Shown one piece after another: positions 1 to 6,564 of a DNA stretch of 11,074 nucleotides (within the stretch, counting starts at the first letter, position 1; every line of letters begins with the position of its first letter). The stretch is from the NCBI GenBank assembly GCA_046760905.1, contig JBHIFB010000111.1:1-11074 (forward strand), given 5' to 3'. Source of the DNA: JBHIFB01 sp046760905. Its GTDB lineage: Bacteria > Gemmatimonadota > CAZMKB01. Made by a program: the position numbers and the translations under genes. The notes under the pieces are model-generated. The model did not search any database and was not told where the DNA came from. It worked only from the letters and a program-made list of their open reading frames with translations.

Positions 1-243
1 ATATTTTTCCAATTCGGATCCAGAGACGGACAGCATCGATGGTTTGTGGGAATCGTTCATTTCGACGGTGATCGTTTCTCATGCTTCGACATTCCGGAAG
101 GGATGGGTGAAGATACCTGCGAATTCAAGTTCCAAATCTCCGTCGAGGAAGGTCAACTCCTGTATTTGAGGGTACTTCAAAGAGATGGGGAGATGGCATG
201 GTCATCACCAATCTGGTTCGAACCGACAAAAAGAAGTCATTGA
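1..243 (+). CDS. C-terminal end of an unidentified protein, possibly PHP/DUF3604-type phosphoesterase (5' partial)
   Basis: The frame is open from the first base of the window and ends with TGA at 241-243, so this is the last 80 residues of a gene that starts outside. A GTG at 46 is internal to the open frame and has no convincing ribosome binding site, so I do not take it as the start. The visible segment is rich in beta-strand-like stretches and ends with the motif AWSSPIWFEP. From memory, a 'WSSPIW' ending after a strand like 'YLRVLQRDGEMA' is common at the C-terminus of PHP-domain or DUF3604 metal-dependent phosphoesterases, where it forms the last strand of a C-terminal beta domain. No catalytic residues lie inside the window, so the assignment is only a suggestion. 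The upstream sequence would settle it. That it is coding is fairly sure; the family is not. Confidence 0.5.
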   Translation: MFFQFGSRDGQHRWFVGIVHFDGDRFSCFDIPEGMGEDTCEFKFQISVEEGQLLYLRVLQRDGEMAWSSPIWFEPTKRSH

Positions 244-290
244 CTTACAAACCGCAAGTGCTCATTATTTACTCTCAGATTTTAGGAAGA

Positions 291-387
291 AACCGTCACA
301 AACGGTTGGATTCAACAGTCTGTGAATAAGCCGGGCACAGCAGGCTGATATTTCCTAAGGGTGGTTACTGTAACTATTGAACCGGTT
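291..387. promoter_or_regulatory. Cluster of short palindromes upstream of the cytochrome c gene
   Basis: Three inverted repeats lie in the 152-bp gap before the cytochrome gene. The first is AACCGT-N5-ACGGTT (291-307), a perfect 6-bp stem with a 5-nt loop. The second is GTTAC-T-GTAAC (364-374), and the third is AACCGGTT (380-387), which abuts the ribosome binding site. The first and third share AACCG/CGGTT half-sites. They could be operator sites. The first could instead be a weak terminator for the gene ending at 243, although no T-run follows it. I could not find a convincing -35/-10 pair here. Confidence 0.25.
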
Positions 388-394
388 AAGGAGG
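388..394 (+). promoter_or_regulatory. Ribosome binding site that decides the cytochrome c start
   Basis: AAGGAGG is a near-perfect Shine-Dalgarno sequence. It sits 1 nt before the ATG at 396 but 7 nt before the in-frame ATG at 402. Normal spacing therefore favours 402 as the start, shortening the protein by two residues (M-K). Confidence 0.7.
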
Positions 395-401
395 TATGAA
401 G

Positions 402-824
402 ATGACGCCCGTGAAGATTCTCACTTTCTGCCTCGTGGTCATGACCGCATCCTTTTCATTAGCTTTTTCCCAGGAGGAGGCCGCTCTTAAAGCGGAAACT
501 GATAAAGCGGCAGTCGATGTCACGATAGGTGCTTCCATATACAAGTCGAAATGCGCTTTCTGCCATGGTGACAACGGGGATGGCCAGGGTCCCTCAGGAA
601 AATTCCTGAAACCGCCGCCCGGCGACTTCACCGATTCACAATGGATTCACGGCGGTGAGATGGAGGACATCGTCAAGGTCATCAGGGAAGGTGTTGATGG
701 CACGGCGATGGTTGGCTTTGCCAGCGCCCTGACAGAGGAAGAGATAGAGGCAATAGCAGCTTTCGTGCTGCAATTCTCGAAACCAGTCGAAGAACCCTCC
801 GAGGAAAGCGAAGCACAGGAATAG
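402..824 (+). CDS. Secreted mono-haem c-type cytochrome
   Basis: This is a small exported electron-transfer protein of about 140 residues, of the cytochrome c class I / CBB3-like fold. The N-terminus is a clear signal peptide: a short basic start, then a hydrophobic stretch (LTFCLVVMTASFSLAF), with likely cleavage after AFS near residue 23. One haem-binding motif CAFCH gives C51, C54 and the proximal ligand H55. A GTAMVGF segment supplies a plausible axial Met at M103, which matches family spacing. The tail after about residue 128 is rich in Glu and Ser (VEEPSEESEAQE) and is probably disordered. I chose ATG 402 because the AAGGAGG site is correctly spaced for it; the ATG at 396 is the alternative. 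It stands alone on this strand, so its redox partner is not evident from context. It would act in the periplasm or at the cell surface. The cytochrome c assignment is strong; the pathway is unknown. Confidence 0.93.
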   Translation: MTPVKILTFCLVVMTASFSLAFSQEEAALKAETDKAAVDVTIGASIYKSKCAFCHGDNGDGQGPSGKFLKPPPGDFTDSQWIHGGEMEDIVKVIREGVDGTAMVGFASALTEEEIEAIAAFVLQFSKPVEEPSEESEAQE

Positions 825-825
825 G

Positions 826-869
826 GGAAAAACAAGAGGCATCCCGACCCAGCGTGGTCAGGATGCCTC
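826..869 (-). terminator. Rho-independent terminator between convergent genes
   Basis: An inverted repeat at 836-849 and 856-869 forms a 14-position stem with one mismatch (GAGGCATCC...GGATGCCTC outer part, GACC/GGTC inner part) and a 6-nt loop. Read on the minus strand it is followed by TTGTTTTTCCCC (835-824), a U-rich tract typical of an intrinsic terminator. It lies 26 nt after the stop codon of the minus-strand surface protein gene. On the plus strand it follows the cytochrome gene by 11 nt but lacks a good U-tract (ATTCAAGC), so it may act weakly in that direction as well. Confidence 0.8.
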
Positions 870-895
870 ATTCAAGCTCGGCTTCTTTCTGAGGC

Positions 896-2419
896 CTATC
901 TCGTCAATAGCATTTTTGCCGTCTTCACAGTATCCCCCACCCTCAACCTGTAGAAGTAAATCCCAGAGCCGACCTCCCTACCCGTGGCGTCTTTCCCATC
1001 CCACATCACAGCATAGGATCCGGGATCTTTCCTTCCCGATACCAGCGTCCTTATCAACATGCCTCTCAGGTTGTAGAGAGTCAGCTCAACTTCCCGAGCC
1101 GGACCTTTGGGGATCCTGTACTCAATCCTGGTCCGGGGATTAAAGGGATTCGGATAATTCTGGAAGAGCTCAACATTATGTGGAAGCCTGAGCCCCGACT
1201 CATCCCCACCGGCTGACAGCGGTCCGAGATCCTGCAGCGGGGAGATACGAGCCCCGATTACATCCTTGCCGGCGAAATCCTGGAGGAACACGACGAGATC
1301 GCAGTTAGTATCCACGAAGTCCTGACTCACCTCGAAGTTCACAATCTCCTGATGGAATTCCCCCTTTCCCAGGCTAATAGGTATGCCCGATGTGTCAGGG
1401 AAGAATTCTCTCATTACGAACTGGAGGCTGTCCTCATCGTGCCAGGCATAGGCTATGTGGCTCTCTGTGAGCACTGTGAAAAGCCTCAGGTCCGTGGCCG
1501 CGATCCCGTCCACTGCCCTCACCTGCACCAGTGCGTATCCCTGCCTGGTCTGGTCATTGTAATTTCCTCCAAGGTAAAGATGCACCGGTACCTTCTTCTG
1601 GAATTCATCGTTCGTCTTCATTCGGTAGGAGCTGAATATGGTCTCGCTGGCTCCTACAACCTTATCACCTCCGTCGAAGTAGACGGTGGGATAGGCTTCG
1701 ATGCTGTAATAATTAATCCTCGACAGGGAGCTTTCAGTGGTGAATTCATCTCCCTGATGATACTCCACTATCGCCACCGAATCACCGGCCATCTCCCAGA
1801 GAGAGTCAAGGCCCTGTGCCGAGAACTGGCACCAGTAGCACCAGGTACCGGTCCCCCCCTCGATCAGCACAGCACTTCTGTCCTGCGTGTAATTCTTCGT
1901 GCGTATGCTCCTCGTGTCGTTGAAAGGAGTGTCATCCGGACTCAAAAGCGTTGTGAAAGTCAGATCATAAACGTTCCCCTGTTCCACGCCAAACGCCGGG
2001 AATTGCACCTGCTCTCCCTGATCGGGTGCGAGCCCAGACACATTCACAGTCTCATCATACACGAGAGCCCCTTCGTTCTCTATCTGGCAATTGACATCGA
2101 ATGTCTCTTCGAACGTACCGAAGTTCTTAACCAGCGCAGTGGGAATCATCTGCTGGGATGGATCGTAGTCTCTGCCCGGGGCGAGTATAGATTTGACTCC
2201 CGCATCATGTGCGTCTCCGCCCGCCCTCTCCGTTACGGCTCTCAGGAGCATGTCTCCGTAAGAGTTCTTGTCATCCCATTCGTCATTGTAATACGACCAG
2301 GTATGGTTTTCCTCGAAACCCTCATCGAATCCGACCGATGGACAGTCCGGCCCATCCTGGGCCTGAATATAGACCCCGTAGAAAGTGCCGTCATCTCTGA
2401 TCACCCCGGTGTCTCCCAC
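896..2419 (-). CDS. 3' part of frameshifted surface protein: Omp28-like thioredoxin-fold domain plus C-terminal sorting tail
   Basis: This is the downstream part of a gene that continues from the frame at 2401-2880. Residue numbers refer to the GTG at 2419. That GTG has no ribosome binding site and lies inside the preceding reading frame, so it is not a credible independent start. Residues 90-175 look like an Ig/CARDB-type beta domain. Residues 182-395 resemble the Omp28-related thioredoxin-like fold, with GTWCYWC giving the redox pair C194/C197 and IEAYPTVYFDG containing the usual cis-Pro segment. Residues 419-507 are a sorting/FlgD-like tail, beginning at NYPNPFNP (421-428) and ending with IYFYRLRVGD and KTAKMLLTR. 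In FCB-group bacteria such tails direct secretion to the cell surface, often through the type IX system. The intact protein would be exported and could carry a disulfide exchange or redox role; that role is inference. A terminator follows at 836-869. Confidence 0.8.
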   Translation of the reverse strand: MGDTGVIRDDGTFYGVYIQAQDGPDCPSVGFDEGFEENHTWSYYNDEWDDKNSYGDMLLRAVTERAGGDAHDAGVKSILAPGRDYDPSQQMIPTALVKNFGTFEETFDVNCQIENEGALVYDETVNVSGLAPDQGEQVQFPAFGVEQGNVYDLTFTTLLSPDDTPFNDTRSIRTKNYTQDRSAVLIEGGTGTWCYWCQFSAQGLDSLWEMAGDSVAIVEYHQGDEFTTESSLSRINYYSIEAYPTVYFDGGDKVVGASETIFSSYRMKTNDEFQKKVPVHLYLGGNYNDQTRQGYALVQVRAVDGIAATDLRLFTVLTESHIAYAWHDEDSLQFVMREFFPDTSGIPISLGKGEFHQEIVNFEVSQDFVDTNCDLVVFLQDFAGKDVIGARISPLQDLGPLSAGGDESGLRLPHNVELFQNYPNPFNPRTRIEYRIPKGPAREVELTLYNLRGMLIRTLVSGRKDPGSYAVMWDGKDATGREVGSGIYFYRLRVGDTVKTAKMLLTR

Positions 2420-2880
2420 AGCGTATCGGCATAGAGTATCGTACCTGGAGAGCCGGCTGTTCCATCATCATCGGCTACAGCGATTATCAGGTCATCTCCT
2501 CCAGGGCTCGGCCACCCTTCGTTAAACCAGATGATGATCGACGTCACACGACATGGATAATAGTATGGCTGGAACTCAACTCCCCATCCGTTCCCGGCCT
2601 CGAAGTAATATACCCACGTCCAACGATTCCCGTCGTCCCAGAGAAGAGTATCCCCGGGATTCGGGTTCATGAGAGCAAAAGGCGCCATGTTTCCCTGTAA
2701 GCGCTCACCCTGGGGACCCTGGAAGTAGACCGCCCAAGGTGGATTGCCCGTGGTTTCGTTACCTCGAGCCACCATTTCGAATCCCCGCACTCCTAGCTGG
2801 ATGTCCTCAGGGTAAACCTTAACCGTCATAAGAAAAGCAACGGTGAGTGTGATAATGGTAAGGAGAACCGGTCGAGCCAT
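2401..2880 (-). CDS. 5' part of the same frameshifted surface protein, with signal peptide
   Basis: This 159-codon frame starts at ATG 2880 behind GAGAGGAGGGATGGC, a good ribosome binding site about 6 nt upstream. The start MARPVLLTIITLTVAFLMTV is a signal peptide. The rest (for example GWGVEFQPYYYPCRVTSIII, then DDLIIAVADDDGTAGSPG) resembles an N-terminal beta-sandwich domain found in front of other modules in extracellular proteins of candidate phyla. The frame stops at TGA 2403-2401 straight after ETPG. The missing half of the domain (DGTFYGVYIQAQ, then SVGFDEG) continues in the -1 frame. One extra G in the GGGG run at 2407-2404 would join both frames into a protein of about 661 residues. 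A weak promoter-like TTTCCC-N17-TATATT lies at 2976-2948. The split may be a real mutation or an assembly error. Confidence 0.75.
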   Translation of the reverse strand: MARPVLLTIITLTVAFLMTVKVYPEDIQLGVRGFEMVARGNETTGNPPWAVYFQGPQGERLQGNMAPFALMNPNPGDTLLWDDGNRWTWVYYFEAGNGWGVEFQPYYYPCRVTSIIIWFNEGWPSPGGDDLIIAVADDDGTAGSPGTILYADTLWETPG

Positions 2881-3030
2881 GCCATCCCTCCTCTCCGGTC
2901 AATTCGCGCACGTGACATTTCATAGCAGGGTTCCGGCAGTTACTAACAATATAACAAATCACAACTCACAGGGAAACCCCGCCACTCATCCGGCATTGAC
3001 AACACCGGCAGGAAAGATGAATTTTACTAT

Positions 3031-3897
3031 ATGAAGACTAAGAATGTTCTCTCGGCAAGCAGAAGGACTGATATACCTGCGTTCTATATGGACTGGTTTA
3101 TCTCATGCCTGGCTAGGGGACATTTCGATGTTTGTAATCCCTTCTCTAACAAAGTGAAAATTCTATATGCCTCACCTGAGGACATCCATTCGATTGTTTT
3201 CTGGTCCAAGAACTATGGACACCTACTAGAATCGAAGGATCACCTGAGGGAGTATAATCTATTCTTCCACTTCACACTGAACACATTCGTTCCAAAACTT
3301 GAACCCGGCCTATCACCACTAGACGAGCGGCTCGAACAGGCGAAGGCCCTCTCTCGTTGGAGGGGTGCCGATAGATTGATGTGGAGGTTTGACCCTGTCG
3401 TCTTATGGGAAGAGGAAGGGAAGCGGTCGAACAACCTCTCGGGATTCCATTACATAGCCAAGTCTCTGAGAAGAATTGGCATCGAAAGGCTCACCCTTTC
3501 CATGATGGACAGATACGCTAAGATAGAAAAAAGGATTCACGGCTTGCCGGCATTCAGATTCATTTACCCCGATAAAGAGGAAGCTGCCGGCATTCTGGGG
3601 ACGCTTGCCGAGGATGCTCTCGACATGGGATTTGAGGTGAGCTTCTGCTGTGAAAAAGAGCTTCTCGAGTTGCTCCCCTCTCTCCCGGTAAGGCAAGGGA
3701 GATGCATCGACGGTGAGCTACTTACTAGACTCTTCGGTGCCGGCGCCGACCTTTCACCAGATAGGGGCCAGAGAAGGGGCCAGGGATGCGGTTGCACCGT
3801 ATCCATCGATGTTGGTTCATACTCACGGCAACCCTGCCTGAACAACTGCCTTTACTGTTACGCAAACCCCGCAGTAACAGCCACCGTAGTTCCATAG
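3031..3897 (+). CDS. DUF1848 family protein with C-terminal iron-sulfur-like cysteine cluster
   Basis: The 288-residue protein matches the DUF1848 family, whose function is unknown. The N-terminal signature SASRRTDIPAFY (residues 8-19) and NPF (36-38) are family hallmarks, as are IVFWSKN (55-61) and MWRFDPVVLW (117-126). The C-terminus holds C253 and C255 and then CLNNCLYC (C269, C273, C276). That is the CxxxCxxC spacing of the [4Fe-4S] site in radical SAM enzymes, but it sits at the end of the protein, as is known for this family. A bound iron-sulfur cluster is therefore likely; the reaction is unknown. ATG 3031 has only a distant GGAAAG (3011-3016) upstream, so translation may be weak. The N-terminal signature begins eight residues in, which leaves little room for another start. 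It appears to be monocistronic, divergent from the surface protein gene and convergent with the tRNA. No signal peptide is seen, so it should be cytoplasmic. Confidence 0.88.
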   Translation: MKTKNVLSASRRTDIPAFYMDWFISCLARGHFDVCNPFSNKVKILYASPEDIHSIVFWSKNYGHLLESKDHLREYNLFFHFTLNTFVPKLEPGLSPLDERLEQAKALSRWRGADRLMWRFDPVVLWEEEGKRSNNLSGFHYIAKSLRRIGIERLTLSMMDRYAKIEKRIHGLPAFRFIYPDKEEAAGILGTLAEDALDMGFEVSFCCEKELLELLPSLPVRQGRCIDGELLTRLFGAGADLSPDRGQRRGQGCGCTVSIDVGSYSRQPCLNNCLYCYANPAVTATVVP

Positions 3898-3972
3898 GTG
3901 AAAATTTAAGATCCAATCCGAATCCCATACCCTGCCCTACCCGGTAGAAGCCGCCTCTTTCTAAAGGGGAGC

Positions 3973-4059
3973 TGGTGCCGAAGGGGGGACTCGAACCCCC
4001 ACGGGAATTATCCCACCACCCCCTCAAGATGGCGTGTCTACCAGTTCCACCACTTCGGC
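3973..4059 (-). tRNA. tRNA-Leu (anticodon GAG)
   Basis: The minus strand reads GCCGAAG at the 5' end (4059-4053), pairing with CTTCGGC, then discriminator A at 3976 and an encoded CCA (3975-3973). The anticodon arm is CCATC-TTGAGGG-GGTGG, which gives anticodon GAG for CUC/CUU leucine codons. The T arm contains GGTTCGAGTCC. The long variable arm, GTGGGATAATTCCCGT, makes it a class II tRNA, as expected for leucine. Length is 87 nt including CCA. It begins only 10 nt after the secG stop codon, so it is probably co-transcribed with secG and released by processing. I found no clear terminator between its 3' end and 3898. Confidence 0.97.
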
Positions 4060-4069
4060 AACCAGGATG

Positions 4070-4444
4070 CTATTGTGGTATCTCCTCACCGACATCTCCC
4101 ACAGGAGCTTCCTCTCCTTCCTCCTCCAGCGGAATTGTCTCGGGCATATAGGGCTGAGGCTCGATTGTCCCCCGCTGAACCTCCCTCTCGATCACACTCG
4201 TCGGTCCTTGTGCGTGTCTCGACATGAGGGCGAGTGAAAATGAGGTGAGGAAATACAGAATACCAAGAACAGTGGTGAGTTTCGTCAGGAAAGTGGCTGC
4301 GGCACGACCCCCGAAGACAGTCTCGCTTGGTCCACCGCCCCCAAACGCAGCTGCCAGGCCACCGCCTTTGCCAGCCTGAAGAAGGATTGCTACAATAAGA
4401 ACGAGGCTTAAGAATATATGAAATACAAGTAGAATACCGAACAA
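4070..4444 (-). CDS. secG: Preprotein translocase subunit SecG
   Basis: SecG is the small accessory subunit of the SecYEG protein-conducting channel in the inner membrane. The 124-residue product has the family layout: a first membrane segment at about 3-22, a conserved cytoplasmic loop LLQAGKGGGLAAAFGGG (21-37) continuing to PSETVFGGRAA, and a second membrane segment at about 52-74. A tail of roughly 45 residues rich in Glu and Pro follows, longer than in minimal SecG proteins. The start is TTG at 4444, preceded by AGGAGG (4455-4450) with a 5-nt T spacer. There is no in-frame ATG at the right place, so TTG is favoured by both homology and spacing. It is the last protein gene of the lgt-comF-gap-pgk-tpiA-secG set, 84 nt after tpiA and 10 nt before tRNA-Leu. 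Confidence 0.93.
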   Translation of the reverse strand: MFGILLVFHIFLSLVLIVAILLQAGKGGGLAAAFGGGGPSETVFGGRAAATFLTKLTTVLGILYFLTSFSLALMSRHAQGPTSVIEREVQRGTIEPQPYMPETIPLEEEGEEAPVGDVGEEIPQ

Positions 4445-4528
4445 AAAAACCTCCTAGCAAATTCCAAAATCTAAGCTTCCCTTAAGCTCTTGTCAATAAT
4501 CGATCGGGAAGGGGGGACATTTTCAAAT

Positions 4529-5332
4529 CTATCCACTTATCATCTCCTGATTGTCATAGAAGATTATCCTGAGGAATGAAGCGGGCTTGAGGCTCGCTCC
4601 CCCGACAAGGGCTCCATCTATATCCCCCTCCTCCATGAGGGAGACGATATTATCCGGCGTCACGCTTCCTCCGTAGACTATCCTCGTCTCAGCAGCAATA
4701 CTCCCGCCATGAAGATCGGCTACAGTCTGCCTGATCATCATGTGCACTTCCGCGGCCTGTTTGGGGGTGGCTGTAAGACCGGTACCTATAGCCCAGACGG
4801 GTTCGTATGCAATCACAGTACGACGCATATCCTCCTGGGATATATTTCCGATTGCTTCTTTGAGCTGCCTCTTCACCGCCTGGAGTGTTTTCCCGCTTCT
4901 TCTCGTTTTCTCTTTCTCACCGACGCACAGGATGGGCCTGAGATCACAGTCGAGAGCTGACCTGAGCTTATCGGCAACGATTCTGTTCGTCTCCCGAAAA
5001 TGCCCTCTACGTTCTGAGTGGCCTACGATGACATACTCCACTCCGAGGTCCTTCAGCATAAGTCCGGAACACTCACCTGTGTATGCACCCGACTCTTTCC
5101 AAAAGAGATTTTGTGCTCCCAGATGGATGCCCCTTTTCCCTGATATGAGCATCCGGGCCGATTGAAGCGATGTGAATGGAGGACAGAAAATCACCTCCCT
5201 TCCCTCTATCGAGGGCGAAAGTTTGAAGAAATCCTCGAAGTATAGCCTCGTATCAGTTATCGTGTTGTTCATCTTCCAGTTGGCCGCAAGCAGCGGTATC
5301 CTGTTTCCGGTTACCTCGTCTATTCCTTGCAT
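4529..5332 (-). CDS. tpiA: Triose-phosphate isomerase
   Basis: TpiA interconverts dihydroxyacetone phosphate and glyceraldehyde 3-phosphate in the cytoplasm. The TIM-barrel signature and catalytic residues are all present (numbered from the GTG at 5335): NWKMN with K21, VGHSERR with the electrophile H106, and AYEPVWAIGTG with the base E178, followed by the phosphate-gripping loop 6 (183-190). YGGSV (221-225) and GALVGGASL (241-249) complete the phosphate site. Length (about 267 residues) is normal, with a short extra N-terminal stretch. The pgk stop TGA (5334-5332) shares its A with ATG 5332, and the GGAGGAGGGAGG stretch in the end of pgk lies just upstream, so translation is probably coupled. 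GTG 5335 is an alternative start one codon earlier. No key residue is missing. Confidence 0.97.
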   Translation of the reverse strand: MQGIDEVTGNRIPLLAANWKMNNTITDTRLYFEDFFKLSPSIEGREVIFCPPFTSLQSARMLISGKRGIHLGAQNLFWKESGAYTGECSGLMLKDLGVEYVIVGHSERRGHFRETNRIVADKLRSALDCDLRPILCVGEKEKTRRSGKTLQAVKRQLKEAIGNISQEDMRRTVIAYEPVWAIGTGLTATPKQAAEVHMMIRQTVADLHGGSIAAETRIVYGGSVTPDNIVSLMEEGDIDGALVGGASLKPASFLRIIFYDNQEMISG

Positions 5333-6564
5333 CACTTGCCTCCCTCCTCCCGCACGCTCAATGCCTCAACCCCCGGCAGATCCTTCCCCTCAAGCACTTC
5401 CAGAAAAGCACCGCCACCGGTCGACAGATGGCTTACACGATCGGCATAGCCGGCCTCGATCACCGCTCTCACCGAGTCCCCACCGCCAACCACCACCACA
5501 GCTCCACTCCCCGCCGCCTGTGCTACAGCTCTCGCTACCTCCTGTGTGCCGCCGGCGAACTCATCGACCTCGAATATCCCCATCGGTCCGTTCCATACTA
5601 TGGTCCTTGCGGTGGAGATCTTCTTCGCATACCTCTTCCTGGTGTCGCTCCCGATGTCGACATAGCAGGATTGTGGAGGAATGGAATTATTCGCGACCTC
5701 CTTCACATCCGAAGCGACCTGCGTGGACTTCGAGACGACACAGTCGGTTGGAATCAGGATAGGTATTCCCTTTTCCCTGTAATCGTCGATTATCTCAGAC
5801 GCTACAGGCGTGAGCTCCTCTTGGACAAACGTCGTACCCACGCCTAATCCCTTAGCCCTGAAAAATGTCGAGGCCATCGCACCACCGACGATCACAGCAT
5901 CAATCTTTCCGAGAAGGTTCTTGAATACTCCGATCTTGTCCGAGGCCTTCTTCCCACCGAGAATTGCGATGAATGGATGCTCAGGGGTTGCTAGCAGCTT
6001 TCTGAGGTATTCGAGCTCCTTCTTCACCAGCAATCCCGCCACGGCCGGTTTCAGAAGTGAGGGGACCCCGACCGTCGTCGCATGGGCTCTGTGGCACGTG
6101 CCGAATGCGTCGTTCACGAAGAAGTCTCCGAGCCTGGAGAGCTCCTGGGCAAAAGCAGGATCGTTACTCGTCTCGCCCGGGTCGAAGCGCACATTCTCCA
6201 GGAGCATGACCCCTCCATCGGGAAGCTTCTTGGAAGCTTCCAAAGCGGAGGGGCCTATGATCTCGCTGCTGAAATGGATCTCTGTGCCCAGCAGCTGGCC
6301 CAGCTTCTTCGCGACGGGTCTCAGGCTGTACTGCGGATCGACCGCTCCTTTTGGCCTTCCGAGATGCGATGCCAGCACGAGCCTCGCCCCGGAGGATCTG
6401 AGCTTCTCTATGGTCGGCAGGGTACTTCGTATTCTTGTATCGTCACCGACCTCGCCTTCCTCCATCGGAACGTTGAAATCGACCCTCATGAAGACCCGTT
6501 TGCCTCTTATGAAGGAGCTTTGGAGATCATCTACGGTCATCTTAGAAAATTGCTTCATGTTCAT
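5332..6564 (-). CDS. pgk: Phosphoglycerate kinase
   Basis: Pgk transfers phosphate from 1,3-bisphosphoglycerate to ADP. The 410-residue length fits bacterial enzymes. Substrate-site motifs in the N-terminal domain are RVDFNVP (27-33), SHLGRP (66-71) and NDAFGTCHRAH (151-161). Nucleotide-site motifs in the C-terminal domain are WNGPMG (324-329), GGGDS (360-364) and STGGGAFLE (381-389). The hinge-side motif reads GGKKASDK (203-210) where most family members have GGAKVSDK; the lysine that matters (K206) is kept. ATG 6564 overlaps the gap stop codon (ATGA, 6564-6561), a translational coupling arrangement. A second ATG two codons later (6558) is possible. The gene sits between gap and tpiA, as in many bacterial glycolytic operons. 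Confidence 0.97.
   Translation of the reverse strand: MNMKQFSKMTVDDLQSSFIRGKRVFMRVDFNVPMEEGEVGDDTRIRSTLPTIEKLRSSGARLVLASHLGRPKGAVDPQYSLRPVAKKLGQLLGTEIHFSSEIIGPSALEASKKLPDGGVMLLENVRFDPGETSNDPAFAQELSRLGDFFVNDAFGTCHRAHATTVGVPSLLKPAVAGLLVKKELEYLRKLLATPEHPFIAILGGKKASDKIGVFKNLLGKIDAVIVGGAMASTFFRAKGLGVGTTFVQEELTPVASEIIDDYREKGIPILIPTDCVVSKSTQVASDVKEVANNSIPPQSCYVDIGSDTRKRYAKKISTARTIVWNGPMGIFEVDEFAGGTQEVARAVAQAAGSGAVVVVGGGDSVRAVIEAGYADRVSHLSTGGGAFLEVLEGKDLPGVEALSVREEGGK

Noticed and set aside
1352..2434. Long open frame (360 codons) on the plus strand opposite the surface protein gene
   Set aside because: It is the antisense shadow of a gene with clear thioredoxin-like and sorting-tail motifs, and its translation has no recognisable domain or signal.
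2996..3030. TTGACA followed by TACTAT as a promoter for the DUF1848 gene
   Set aside because: The two boxes are 23 nt apart, too far for a sigma-70 promoter, and the second abuts the start codon.
3898..3972. Terminator after tRNA-Leu or after the DUF1848 gene
   Set aside because: Only short imperfect stems such as CTACC-C-GGTAG with no U-run were found, so I could not support a terminator call.
4086..4460. Alternative frame over secG, also 124 codons
   Set aside because: It is out of frame with SecG homology; the SecG frame has membrane segments and the conserved GKGGGL loop.
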